A stretch of DNA of 64,000 nt from DATLLN01 sp963720885 (GCA_963720885.1 CAVRGW010000005.1:1302001-1366000), one strand, 5' to 3'; positions 54,800 to 63,903 are shown, counted from the stretch's first letter. Notes: a model not told the origin generated them from the letters alone. Translations and numbers: made by a program.

Positions 54800-55327
54800 A
54801 TGGCTACGTACCCTGTCTCGATATCCAAAGCGATCCGTCGCGCCGACCTCAGCCAGTTCGTGCTTCCCACCACGATGGAGCGGGCGCGTAGGTGGGCACA
54901 GTCCAACTCGATCTGGCCAGCCCAGTTTGGCTTGGCGTGCTGCGGGATCGAGATGATGGCTCTACCGACGCCGCGCTACGACATTGGCCGGTTCGGGTCG
55001 GAGGTGTTTCGGGCGTCGCCGCGACAGGCGGATCTGCTGATCGTGTCCGGGCGTGTGGCCCACAAGATGGCCCCCCCGATCAGGCAGATATACGACCAGA
55101 TGCTTCTGCCGAAGTGGGTGATGGCGATGGGGGCATGCGCCAGTTCGGGTGGAATGTTCGCGAACTACGCAGTGCTTCAAGGCGTCGACAAGATCATCCC
55201 TGTGGACGTTCATGTGCCGGGTTGCCCACCCCGGCCAGAAGCCGTCATCGACGGCCTGCTCCTGCTTCAGCAGCGGATCCGAGCCGGTGTTCCACCAGCC
55301 TACGAAGTCGAGAAGGCCAAAGCCTGA
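54800..55327 (+). CDS. nuoB: NADH-quinone oxidoreductase subunit B, orphan copy
   Basis: A 175-residue NuoB, the subunit that binds the last iron-sulfur cluster N2 of complex I. The ligands are all present: LACCGIEMMA (Cys-Cys pair), MGACASSGGMF and PVDVHVPGCPPRPEAV. No nuoA, nuoC or nuoD lies beside it; it sits 15 bp after the ABC permease inside the island and is intact. It may be an accessory or horizontally moved copy, or act in another metalloenzyme complex. Confidence 0.92.
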   Translation: MATYPVSISKAIRRADLSQFVLPTTMERARRWAQSNSIWPAQFGLACCGIEMMALPTPRYDIGRFGSEVFRASPRQADLLIVSGRVAHKMAPPIRQIYDQMLLPKWVMAMGACASSGGMFANYAVLQGVDKIIPVDVHVPGCPPRPEAVIDGLLLLQQRIRAGVPPAYEVEKAKA

Positions 55328-55469
55328 AACGGCTGCGCTAGCTGGATTGACCACACACCTGCGCGACGGCTGGCGTTGTCTGGCGTTGACCCGGTCTGGT
55401 TGACACCGCGATGCTTTCGGGGAAAGCCCGGGTTAGAGGAGCGGATCCTCTGGATGGCCAGTCGACGAG

Positions 55470-56605
55470 GCGCCGTATCCGCCGGAGTTGTCGGTCGAGG
55501 CGATCAGGTTGTTGCGGGCGGGTGATCGCTCGCCCAAGCGCGTGTGGCGGCGTGAGTTGGGCGTGCACGGAGCAGACGCTGCGTACTGGTATGCCGCCAG
55601 GACGAGGCCGACCGCGGTGAGCGAGCCGGTCTTGACGAGTGAGGCTGAGCGTGCGGAGTTGCGGGAGCTGGAGCAGGGAGAATCGGGAGCTGCGCAGGGC
55701 GGGAGATCTGAAAGGGCATCGGTATTTCGCGAGCGAGTTCGAACGAAGGCCGAAGTGAGCGCGTTCATCGACGAGTACGCGCCCGCTTTCTGTCGAGCCG
55801 ACCTGCCGGATCCAGGGCGTGTCGGCGTCCGCCTACTACGAGCGCGCGACCGGGCTGGTCTCGGCGCGAAGCGCCCAGGACGCGGGGTTGTTGGAGCGGA
55901 TCGCGCAAGACTCCACGGAGCCAGGTACAGCGCGTATGGTGCTCGCAGGATCTGCCTGGCTCTGCGTGCGAGGGTGAGAGGGTCGGCCGCAAGCGGATCG
56001 CCCGCCTGATGCGAGCCGATGGCCTGCGGGGCGCTAAGCGCCGCGGCGAGCCGCGGCGGACCACCACGACGGGAGCCGGCGCAGCCCTCGCGCCCGACCT
56101 GGTCGACCGTGAGTTCGCCCGATCAGCACCCAACGAGTTGTGGGTGTGCTGACATCAAGTATGTCCAGACCGCTGGCAGGGCTTCCTGTTCCTAGCTGCA
56201 TCGTCAGGACGTCTTTAGCCGGCGGATCGTGGGCTGGCAGTTCGATGCGAGACGACCTCCAAGCCGAGCCTCGTGCTCGACGCGCTGGGCATGGCCGTCA
56301 CCGCTCGCACCGCCTGCGCCGGCGTCGAGCTCATCCCCCACAGCGATCGCCGGCAGCCAGTACACCAGCTGCGCTATCCAACAGGGGCTCGACAGACCTC
56401 CAGTGCTGGCCTCGATGGGCTCGATCGGCGACGCCTACGACAACGCCATGGCGGAAACCTTCTTCGCCAGCTTCGAAAAAGAGCTGCTCGCAGACCGCGA
56501 CTGGCACACCCACACCTAGCTCGAGCTCGCGCTCGTGGAATGGATCGCCTGGTACAACACCGACCGCCTCCACGAGTGGCTCGGCACATCGCCGCCAGTG
56601 ACTGA
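55470..56605 (+). pseudogene. IS3-family transposase remnant (orfA and orfB)
   Basis: Pieces in several frames. OrfA: YPPELSVEAIRLLRAGDRSP (helix-turn-helix) and a leucine-rich tail. OrfB: FIDEYAPAFC, then in other frames DIKYVQT (first catalytic Asp), HSD (second Asp) and GDAYDNAMAETFFASFEKEL (catalytic Glu). A TAG at 56517 splits the last part, which ends VEWIAWYNTDRLHEWLG. Extra single bases lie in most of the breaks, and terminal inverted repeats were not found, so it is inactive. Confidence 0.8.
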
Positions 56606-56846
56606 GTACGACCCGCCCACGCGGATCGCGTTCAGGGAAACGCTGCGGATGTTCGGCACGGAGATGATGGAGGCTCGGCCCGCATACCGCCTGGAGGCGG
56701 ACGGCGAGCGGACGAAGGTACATCACCTCGCAGAGGGTGACCTGTTCGGGCTGATGAGGCTGATGAAGCCAATCGCGGCGCTGATGGCGCGAAGCGAACG
56801 GTCACGCACCGTCGCGTCGCTGAAGCGCTCGCTCGAGTCGAGCTAG
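56604..56846 (+). pseudogene. C-terminal remnant of an SRPBCC protein, fused to the transposase end
   Basis: From YDPPTRIAFRE through EMMEARPAYRLEADGERTKV to RLMKPIAALMARSERSRTVA the frame matches the second half of SRPBCC lipid-binding proteins, including the last helix. It is in the same frame as the transposase C-terminus (NTDRLHEWLGTSPPVTE), so the junction gives one chimeric 103-codon frame. The N-terminal half is missing. Confidence 0.6.
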
Positions 56847-56899
56847 AACCAGGTTGCCGCAAGAGCGACGCGGAGTGGCTCCGTCGGGCGATTAAGGTC

Positions 56900-57106
56900 G
56901 TGGAGGTGGAGTTCGGGGACCATTTGCCACTGATCGATTTCGGCACGCGAACCTCGCTTCGCGGGCTCAAGACGTACACCAAGAGCGCGTCTGAGCTGGG
57001 CTACCGCTATCTCTGCGCGAACGACCACCTGCTCTTCTCGAGACCATGGCTCGATGGCCTCACTGCGCTTGCCGCCGTGATCGCGGAGTCGCACGATATG
57101 ACGCTC
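56900..57106 (+). pseudogene. LLM-class flavin oxidoreductase, N-terminal fragment
   Basis: GTG 56900 starts the family N-terminus FGDHLPLIDFGTRTSLRGLK, then ELGYRYLCANDHLLFSRPWL and LTALAAVIAESHDMTL. After that the homology stops and unrelated sequence follows, leaving 69 of about 300 residues. F420- or FMN-dependent activity is lost. Confidence 0.65.
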
Positions 57107-57174
57107 GATCGATACGCCGGGACGCCGACGAACCGACCTCCGTATGCGTTTTCGACTTCTCGGTGGGGTCGGGT

Positions 57175-57200
57175 GGGGCGGCGCCGCGCCGCGCCGCCCC
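57175..57200 (-). terminator. Hairpin after the MMPL gene
   Basis: A 10-bp stem (GGGGCGGCGC with GCGCCGCCCC) and a 6-base loop lie 12 bp after the MMPL stop. It probably ends that transcript. Confidence 0.7.
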
Positions 57201-57211
57201 TACCCGGGTGA

Positions 57212-59377
57212 TCAGCGAGCCGATGCCTGGGCACGCCCTCCCTCCATGCTGATGTGGGGGAGGAAGTCGAGGGCGTTGGGCAGGTACCAGTTCCATCGGC
57301 CGAGCAGCGTCATCGCCGCGGGCACGAGCACCGTCCGCACCAGGGTCGCATCGATCAGGATGGCGACGGCGACGCCGAAGCCCATCTGCTGGAACATCAC
57401 CAGCTGGCCGGATGCAAAGCCCGCGAACACGGCGACCATGATCAGTGCCGCCCCGGTGATCAGCCGTGCGCTGGATGAGATGCCCTCGCTCACCGCCCGC
57501 CTGGTGTCGCCGGTGGCCTGGTACCGCTCGCGGATGCGGGAGGTGAGGAAGACGTGGTAGTCCATCGACAGGCCGAACAGGACGGCGAAGAGGAACAGTG
57601 GTATCCACGCCTCGATCACCGGTACCCGCTGGAAGCCGAACAGTGATGCACCGTGGCCGTCTTGGAACACGAGCGTGAGCAGGCCGTAGGCCGCGCCGAC
57701 GGACAGCAGGTTCATGCCGATCGCGAGTGCCGGGATGACGATCGAGCGGAATGCGATAAGCAGTACGACGAAGCTGAGTGCCAGAACCAGCGCGACGACG
57801 ATCGGCTGGTAGTCCGCGGTGATGGTGAAGTAGTCCAGGTTCTGGGCCGCGTCCCCGCCTACTGGGAGGGTGGTTGCGGCACGAAGATCCCGGATAGCGT
57901 TGGTGGCCGTCGTGCTGGTCGGCTGGGTGTTGATCGGCACGTCCAGCACGGCGCCAGCAGGTGTCGACGTCGGCTCGATGAACGGCCGTCCGAATGTGGG
58001 GTCGCCCGCTACGGCCTTGGTGATGACAGCGATCTGTCGACGGTTCTGAGGGTCGGAAACGCCCCCAATCAGCGGGATCCGTGCGGGCGCCAGCGCACCG
58101 ACGGGGAACTCTCGCCCCATCGTTTCGTACGCCTGCCGTGCCTGTGCGCTCCTGGGCAGCGAGGTGACTCCGCTGGCACCCGTGCGAGTACCGAAATACG
58201 GAACCGCGGCGGCCAGCAGGGCGCCGGCCACGAGGACGAGGCTGAGGACTGGGCGGCGCATCACAGCACCGACCGCCCTCGGCCAGAATCCTCGCGTCGG
58301 CGTGCGCCGCACGGGGGAGGGCATCAGGCTGCCGACCCTACCGGTCTCGATCCGGTCCCCCAGCATCACCAGCACTGCGGGCAGCAGCGTCAGCACCGCG
58401 GCGACCGCGGCCGTCACAACCAGGATCGCCCCGGTGGCGAGGCTCAGGAAGATGGTGGTCGGCACACCGAGCAGTCCCACCAGCGCCACCACCACAGTGA
58501 TCCCGGAGAACAGCACCGCCCGACTGGCGGTACCCGACGCCACCGCGATCGCAGCATCGACGGCCAATCCCCGTTCACGCTCCTCGCGGTAGCGCGAGAC
58601 GATAAACAGCACGTAATCGATGCCTACAGCCAGCCCCATCATCGTGATCATGTTGGTGACGAAGAACGACAACGGGTAGGCCTGCCCGATCAGCGCGGTG
58701 ACGGCCAGTGCCACAACGATGGCGACCACCGCCAGCAAGATCGGCAGCAGCGACGAGACGATCGTGCCGAAGACCACCAACAGCACGATCAACGCCACCG
58801 GGATGCCGATCGACTCGCCGGTGGAGAGGTCGCTACGAGCGATCGTGTTCGAGGCGCTCGAGGAGGCGGCCTGGCCGGCCACTTGGGCCCGGATTGCGGG
58901 CCGCGCGCTGCCTGCGATCGCGAGCACCTGGTCGATGTGGCGCTCGGCATTGGTTTGGTCGCCTGCCATCGTCACCGGTATCAGCACCGTCGTCCGGTCG
59001 GACGACACCAACCCGTGGCTGTCCGGTGCATACGGTGAGCCGACGCGCGACACGACCGCCGGGCCAAGCGCCCGCAGCCGCTGCTCGAGCTTCATGACCG
59101 CCGTGCGCGCAGGAGGTGAGGTGGGGTGCCCGGATGCGGCGGTGACGACGACCATCTCGGTGTCGACGCTGGTCACCCCGATCGTGTGAGAGATACGGTG
59201 GTATGCCGTGGCCGATTCCGGACTGGTGATGAAGTTCACCCCCGTGGTTGTCGCACTCGACAGCAGCGTGGCAACGATGGCGATGGACGCGACCAGGACC
59301 GCGCCCCAGATCGCCAAGGTTCGTCGCGGGCGAGTGGCGGCCGCTCTGGCCAGGTGAGGTGGTGAGATTGCGTACAT
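57212..59377 (-). CDS. MMPL-family RND-type exporter
   Basis: A 721-residue membrane protein with 11-12 hydrophobic segments in two halves. Each half has an extracytoplasmic domain and the proton-relay motif GLSMDYHVFL in TM10 and GIDYVLFIVSRYREERERG in TM4. MMPL proteins export lipids, siderophores or drugs. ATG 59377 follows AAAGGAG; an upstream in-frame start is ignored. It lies after the MFS gene in one operon, divergent from the TetR gene, and is intact. Confidence 0.93.
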   Translation of the reverse strand: MYAISPPHLARAAATRPRRTLAIWGAVLVASIAIVATLLSSATTTGVNFITSPESATAYHRISHTIGVTSVDTEMVVVTAASGHPTSPPARTAVMKLEQRLRALGPAVVSRVGSPYAPDSHGLVSSDRTTVLIPVTMAGDQTNAERHIDQVLAIAGSARPAIRAQVAGQAASSSASNTIARSDLSTGESIGIPVALIVLLVVFGTIVSSLLPILLAVVAIVVALAVTALIGQAYPLSFFVTNMITMMGLAVGIDYVLFIVSRYREERERGLAVDAAIAVASGTASRAVLFSGITVVVALVGLLGVPTTIFLSLATGAILVVTAAVAAVLTLLPAVLVMLGDRIETGRVGSLMPSPVRRTPTRGFWPRAVGAVMRRPVLSLVLVAGALLAAAVPYFGTRTGASGVTSLPRSAQARQAYETMGREFPVGALAPARIPLIGGVSDPQNRRQIAVITKAVAGDPTFGRPFIEPTSTPAGAVLDVPINTQPTSTTATNAIRDLRAATTLPVGGDAAQNLDYFTITADYQPIVVALVLALSFVVLLIAFRSIVIPALAIGMNLLSVGAAYGLLTLVFQDGHGASLFGFQRVPVIEAWIPLFLFAVLFGLSMDYHVFLTSRIRERYQATGDTRRAVSEGISSSARLITGAALIMVAVFAGFASGQLVMFQQMGFGVAVAILIDATLVRTVLVPAAMTLLGRWNWYLPNALDFLPHISMEGGRAQASAR

Positions 59378-59393
59378 TGGTGTCTGCTCCTTT

Positions 59394-60674
59394 CTATGAC
59401 CAGCTGGTCGGTATGTCGTTCGCAACCACGTCGGCGCCCGCGGGGCGTACGCGGCGAAGAACCGTTCTTGCCTGGAGTTGAGGGTGGGCCAGCGCTAGGG
59501 CCGCCGAGAGGAAGAGGGCGCCGATCGTCGCGCCGAACGCCGGATAGCCACCTGCATGAAGGGCCGCCCCGGCTGCGAATGAGCCGGTGAAGTAGCCGAA
59601 CTGCATCGAGGCAGCTCGCATCGCCATCGCAGAGCGCCGAAGCTCCGATGGGGCGGTCAGTCCGAAGGCGCTTGAGATCAAAGTGCGGCCACCCGCTGCA
59701 AAGGCGGCTGCGCAGAAGAACGCCATGCTCATGAGGAGCGATGGTCGAACCGAGCCGAACAGCGCGGCCGCCAAGGCGAGCGCCGCCGACAGTCGGATGA
59801 GCAGTCGCCGCGGGTCCCGATCGGACAGGCGTCGGAAGGCGAGATTGCCCGATACGTAGGCCGCGGCGCCGACGGCCAGAACGCAGCCCGTCACCGCGCC
59901 GGATATCCCATAGGACTCGACGAAGAGGACACCGGCGTAGACGAGCATCCCCGCCCACGCCGTATTCGCGAACATCTCTGCCGCCAGCCAGCGACTCACA
60001 CCGGGGGCCCTCAGCGCCGCACGGACGCTTCCTGGAGCGGCCGACGCCTTCGAGGTATCACGGCGCCCGGCCGATGCTATTGCGGCAGCGGCGAGAACAG
60101 CCGCCGCAAATGGAAGGACGAGCCAGGCGTAGCGCCAGCTCTGCTGTCCGGCGGCTCCCAGCAGCGGCATGCCGATGATCCACGCGGCCGGCTGGCCGAT
60201 CAGCACCCACGAGAGCGTTGCCGCCCGCCGCTCGGGCGGCACCCACTCGCCCGCTGCGAGCGTGGCCGCCGTGGTGAGGATCGCGATCCCTGCGCCGACA
60301 GGGATCTGGGCGGCGGCCAGCATGCGGATGCTCGGGGCGACGGCGCTTGCCAGCGACCCGACCGCCAGCAGGAGCGAGCCGCCCAGGAGCTGACGGGTCA
60401 GCGACACCCACCCGCCGACACGGGCCAGCGCAAGTGCAGTGATCCCGGCGGCCAGACCTGCGACCGTGCGCAGTTGGCCGGCTGCCACGACCGACACGCG
60501 AAGGTCGTGAGCAAGATCGACGAGAACAGGGGAGAGCGCGATCGCGCCCGACTGTCCTGCGAAGAGGCAGAGGAAGAGAACTGCGGCAACCCTTCCGTCG
60601 CCTCTGTTCCCGGCGGATCCCTCCGCCGCCGTCCCTCGCGTAGGGGGTTGCTCGGTGGGTTGGAGTACGGACAT
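59394..60674 (-). CDS. MFS drug-exporter-like transporter
   Basis: A 426-residue 12-segment transporter. The N-terminal half shows VLVDLAHDLRVSVVAAGQLR, like drug:H+ antiporter families, and EWVPPERRAATLSWVLIGQP in loop 4-5. Substrate unknown. ATG 60674 with GGAGCGAAGA upstream. It heads an operon with MMPL and faces TetR across paired operators. Confidence 0.92.
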   Translation of the reverse strand: MSVLQPTEQPPTRGTAAEGSAGNRGDGRVAAVLFLCLFAGQSGAIALSPVLVDLAHDLRVSVVAAGQLRTVAGLAAGITALALARVGGWVSLTRQLLGGSLLLAVGSLASAVAPSIRMLAAAQIPVGAGIAILTTAATLAAGEWVPPERRAATLSWVLIGQPAAWIIGMPLLGAAGQQSWRYAWLVLPFAAAVLAAAAIASAGRRDTSKASAAPGSVRAALRAPGVSRWLAAEMFANTAWAGMLVYAGVLFVESYGISGAVTGCVLAVGAAAYVSGNLAFRRLSDRDPRRLLIRLSAALALAAALFGSVRPSLLMSMAFFCAAAFAAGGRTLISSAFGLTAPSELRRSAMAMRAASMQFGYFTGSFAAGAALHAGGYPAFGATIGALFLSAALALAHPQLQARTVLRRVRPAGADVVANDIPTSWS

Positions 60675-60692
60675 TCTTCGCTCCTAAATAGC

Positions 60693-60733
60693 ACGATCGA
60701 TCGTTCCTGAATCAACACTATACGATCGGTCGT
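60693..60733. promoter_or_regulatory. Paired TetR-type operators ACGATCGNTCGT
   Basis: ACGATCGATCGT at 60693-60704 is a perfect 12-bp palindrome; ACGATCGGTCGT at 60722-60733 is a one-base variant in inverted orientation (AGCACGA flanks). Both lie between the MFS and TetR starts, centres 29 bp apart, and are probable binding sites for the adjacent regulator. Confidence 0.85.
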
Positions 60734-60747
60734 GCTACGATGCAAAC

Positions 60748-61380
60748 GTGAACCCGCAGACCGACTCCGAGGCGCCCAGCCGCCGTCAGCGAGAGGACGG
60801 CCGCCGCACGCGCGGCGCGATCCTCGACGCCGCCGCCCGTCTTGCGACCGTCGACGGCCTCGAAGGCCTCTCGATCGGGCACCTCGCCGAGCAGACCGGC
60901 ATGAGCAAGAGCGGGCTCTACGCCCACTTCAAGTCGAAGGAGCAGCTGCAGCTGGCCACCATCGACCGGGCCAACCAAATCTTCGAGGCCGAAGTGCTCG
61001 AGCCGGCGCACTCCACCGGCGACGGCCTACCCCGACTGTGGGCCTTGGCGGACCAGTTTCTCGCGCACCTCGAGCGCGACGTCTTCCCCGGCGGATGCTT
61101 CTTTGCCGCCGTCGGTGCTGAGTTCGACACGCACCCCGGCCCCGTCAAGGACCGAATCATCCAGTTCAACCAGGAGTGGGGAGGGGAGCTGATGACAGCC
61201 GCCCTCCACGCCCAACAGGCGGGAGAGCTTCCCGACACCACCGACCCAGAGCAGCTCATCTTCGAGATCAACGCCCTGCTTCTGATGGGCCACACCATGT
61301 ACACCATGTACCGGGACGGAGCACTGCTCGACCGCTCTCGACGTGCACTCGAACGCCTCCTTGGTCCTCGGCCGAACTGA
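60748..61380 (+). CDS. TetR-family regulator
   Basis: A 210-residue repressor. Helix-turn-helix: ILDAAARLATVDGLEGLSIG, LAEQTGMSKSGLYAHFKSKE. The ligand domain has FPGGCFFAAVGAEFDTHPGP, a pattern seen in a TetR subgroup with QacR-like partners. GTG 60748 lies 14 bp after the second operator. It probably represses itself and the MFS-MMPL operon. Confidence 0.93.
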   Translation: MNPQTDSEAPSRRQREDGRRTRGAILDAAARLATVDGLEGLSIGHLAEQTGMSKSGLYAHFKSKEQLQLATIDRANQIFEAEVLEPAHSTGDGLPRLWALADQFLAHLERDVFPGGCFFAAVGAEFDTHPGPVKDRIIQFNQEWGGELMTAALHAQQAGELPDTTDPEQLIFEINALLLMGHTMYTMYRDGALLDRSRRALERLLGPRPN

Positions 61381-61400
61381 GGCGAACGCCGGCGGGCGGC

Positions 61401-61500
61401 GATGACGCGTTCGAGGTGAAGTGGGACGGCTTCTGGGCCCTCGTCTCCCAAGAAACGGCCGACTACGAGTCGCCAGCCGGTGCGCATCCCGGTCGCTCAC
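61401..61500 (+). pseudogene. ATP-dependent DNA ligase fragment (LigD-like motif I)
   Basis: DDAFEVKWDGFWALV matches motif I of ATP-dependent ligases (EVKWDGFRAL, the lysine that becomes AMP-linked). The continuation NGRRLRV lies in another frame. Only about 30 codons remain, so it is a dead remnant near the island end. Confidence 0.6.
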
Positions 61501-61514
61501 CGGCCCCGCCATCA

Positions 61515-61541
61515 CCCTCGTGATCCTCAAGATCACGAGGG
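61515..61541. terminator. Hairpin CCCTCGTGATC / GATCACGAGGG
   Basis: An 11-bp perfect stem with the 5-base loop CTCAA, about 135 bp after the TetR stop. It could terminate TetR transcription; no T run follows. Confidence 0.6.
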
Positions 61542-61770
61542 ACTCCTGGCGCGTCGTCTCCACCACCCAGCCCAGCGAGATGGACCACCCACACCAGCAC
61601 TGACCGGCAGCGTCAGGAGGGCCAGATGCGGTCGTCGTCTTGGGACTCTTGGGAAGATCCCAAGGCGTCACGTCGCCGTGGAGCAGGGTTCGCAGACCAA
61701 TGTAACCCCGTGGCGTCCAATCTTTGGACGCGAGACGCTCAAACCCAGACGCTCCTCAGCAGCCTTCGGT
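61542..61770. other. Gap without recognised gene
   Basis: About 230 bp between the hairpin and the right repeat, with no conserved frame seen. Confidence 0.5.
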
Positions 61771-61994
61771 GCGCCAGTTTCCGCATAACCAAGCGGTTTT
61801 GCTGTACATGGAGCTAAGCGGATTCGAACCGCTGACCTCCTGGGTGCGATGGAAGTCAGGGCACCTGCACCGATCTGGTCGGAACTACCGGAAGGTCGCT
61901 TGGTTGCTGGGACTTCGCGCTTCGGCGGTTACCTCGACGAGTCGTAGGCTTGAGTCGATTTCGAGCCGTTTGGACGCGGATTGGACGCGGCCTC
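61771..61994. repeat. Direct repeat, right copy (island boundary)
   Basis: Matches 50980-51203 over the full 224 bp without gaps (about 83%). It contains a tRNA-Ala-like 3' half at 61808-61843 (reverse strand). Confidence 0.85.
61808..61843 (-). tRNA. tRNA-Ala-like 3' half (fragment)
   Basis: Reads CCCAGGAGGTCAGCGGTTCG onward to TAGCTCCA on the reverse strand, one base different from the left copy (T for C in GGTC). As there, no D-arm or anticodon stem precedes it. Confidence 0.7.
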
Positions 61995-62140
61995 GAGGCA
62001 GCGGTAGCGGCAGTTAACTCAACCGCTGGCGGGGTCGATGGTCGGGGAGCCCGCTAGCAAGCAGCCGGCGGAGCACACCGCATTGTACGATGATTGGTCA
62101 GCCCGAGTGCGCGCAACCCAAGGCCACTGCAGGGGTATCC

Positions 62141-63775
62141 ATGGTCGAGGACGAACTCAAACGAGGTCGTGAGTTGGCCGCCAGACGGGCGTGGGGCGAC
62201 GCGTACGCGTCACTTTCCGATGCGGATCGTGCGTCCTTGCTTCGACCGGGTGACCTCGAGCTCCTTGGCGTGTCAGCCTACATGCTCGGCCGCGACGAGG
62301 ATCACGCCGCCGCGCTCGAGCGTGCCCATCGCGGCCATCTCGAGGCAGGCGAGATGCTGCGCGCCGTGCGTTGCGCGTTCTGGGTGGGTATCAACCTGGC
62401 CCTGCGAGGGGAGATGGCGCCGGCGGTCGGATGGTTCGGCCGCGCCCAGCGACTGATGGAACATGAGGAGCAGGACTCCGTCGAGGAGGGCTACCTGCTG
62501 GTGCCGCTGATGGTGCGCCAGCTTGCAACTGAGGATACGGCGGCTGCGTGTGACACCGCGGCGAGAGCTGCTCAGATCGGCGAGCGCTTCGGCGACGCTG
62601 ACCTCCTAGCTCTCGCCGTGTATCACCAGGGACACGCTCTCATCAGGTTGGATCGCGCCGGGGAGGGTCTCGGGCTGATGAGCGAGGCCATGGTCGCCGT
62701 CGTTGCCGGAGAGCTCTCGCCGATCGTGACCGGGTTGATCTACTGCAGCGTGCTCGAAGCCTGCCAGGAGGCGCACGCGCTTCGGCACGCCCGCGAATGG
62801 ACGGCGGCGCTGACGCGATGGTGCAAGGAACAGCCCGATTTGGTGGCCTTCACGGGAAAGTGCCTTATCCATCGCGCCGAGATCATGCAGCTCGACGGCG
62901 CCTGGAACGATGCGCTGGAGGAGGCGCGGCGGGCTCATAAGCGGTTGGCATCGGGCAACGACCGATCGGCGGACGCCGCAGCGTTCTACCGCCAAGGAGA
63001 AGTTCTTCGACTGCAGGGAGAGTTCGTGGCAGCCGAGGAGGCGTACCGCACCGCTAGCCAGTGGGGTTGGGATCCCCAGCCGGGTATGGCGCTTCTGCGG
63101 CTCGCACAAGGCGACCGAGACAGTTCCGCAGCAATGATCCGCCGGGTCGTCGGTGAGACAACATCACGCCCGACGCGCACCGCCCTGCTCCCGGCGTACG
63201 TCGACATCATGCTTGCAGGGGGCGATTCGGCCGGGGCCCGACGCGCCTGTCGGGAGCTCGCGGAGATCTCCAGGGACCGCGAGAACCCCGTCCTGGTGGC
63301 GATCGCCGCACAGGCCGGAGGTGCGGTCGAGCTCGCCGCTGCCAATGCACAAGCCGCACTGATCGCGCTGCGTGATGCCCAGCAGATTTGGCACGAGCTC
63401 GCGGTCCCGTACGAGGAGGCACGAGTGCGCGTGCTCGTTGGACAGGCCTGCCGGGAGCTCGGAGATGCGGACACGGCAGCACTCGAGTTCGATGTGGCCC
63501 GAGCCATCTTCGAGGAGTTGGGTGCGAGCCCCGATGTCGACCGCGTCGCCTCACTGACTGGGCACGAGAAGTCCCCGGGAGCCCACGGTCTCACTGCGCG
63601 TGAGCTGCAGGTTCTGCGTATGGTCGCCGCTGGGAAGAGCAACCGTGAGATCTCAGCGGCACTGGTCATCAGCGAGCACACGGTCGCGCGACATATCCAG
63701 AACATCTTTGCCAAGCTCAGAGTCTCGTCACGGACGGCTGCTGCGGCATACGCGTTCGAGCACGACCTCGTTTAG
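62141..63775 (+). CDS. LuxR-type regulator with TPR-like repeats
   Basis: A 544-residue transcription regulator. Residues about 1-470 are helical repeats of TPR type (ALERAHRGHLEAGEMLRAVR, ALEEARRAHKRLASG), and the C-terminus is a LuxR/GerE helix-turn-helix (LTARELQVLRMVAAGKSNRE, ISEHTVARHIQNIFAKL). Unlike LAL regulators it lacks a Walker ATPase domain. ATG 62141 follows AGGGG at 5 bases; an upstream in-frame ATG at 62090 is possible. Its ligand is unknown. Confidence 0.9.
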   Translation: MVEDELKRGRELAARRAWGDAYASLSDADRASLLRPGDLELLGVSAYMLGRDEDHAAALERAHRGHLEAGEMLRAVRCAFWVGINLALRGEMAPAVGWFGRAQRLMEHEEQDSVEEGYLLVPLMVRQLATEDTAAACDTAARAAQIGERFGDADLLALAVYHQGHALIRLDRAGEGLGLMSEAMVAVVAGELSPIVTGLIYCSVLEACQEAHALRHAREWTAALTRWCKEQPDLVAFTGKCLIHRAEIMQLDGAWNDALEEARRAHKRLASGNDRSADAAAFYRQGEVLRLQGEFVAAEEAYRTASQWGWDPQPGMALLRLAQGDRDSSAAMIRRVVGETTSRPTRTALLPAYVDIMLAGGDSAGARRACRELAEISRDRENPVLVAIAAQAGGAVELAAANAQAALIALRDAQQIWHELAVPYEEARVRVLVGQACRELGDADTAALEFDVARAIFEELGASPDVDRVASLTGHEKSPGAHGLTARELQVLRMVAAGKSNREISAALVISEHTVARHIQNIFAKLRVSSRTAAAAYAFEHDLV

Positions 63776-63829
63776 CGTCCGCTGGTCAGAAGTAACCACG
63801 CCGGCCGCCGAAACAGGTTGGTGAAAACG

Positions 63830-63853
63830 AGCGATGCGCCAAATGGCGTCGCT
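63830..63853 (+). terminator. Weak hairpin after the LuxR gene
   Basis: AGCGA-CGCC pairs with GGCG-TCGCT (two-base bulge, AAAT loop) about 55 bp after the stop. Confidence 0.45.
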
Positions 63854-63903
63854 TCGTACGGTCGCTGATCTCCATTGCGATCACCGAGACGAGGAGGCGC
63901 AAC

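Larger units (their letters stand above)
50980..61994. mobile_element. Probable genomic island between two tRNA-fragment repeats
   Basis: Two 224-bp direct repeats with tRNA-Ala-like 3' ends bound 10.8 kb of accessory genes: TetR plus ABC exporter, orphan nuoB, an IS3 remnant, fragments of three other genes, and TetR, MFS and MMPL exporters. No integrase gene is seen. The repeats differ by about 17%, so they are old or come from two related elements; neither carries a full tRNA. Type and boundaries are inferred. Confidence 0.6.
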
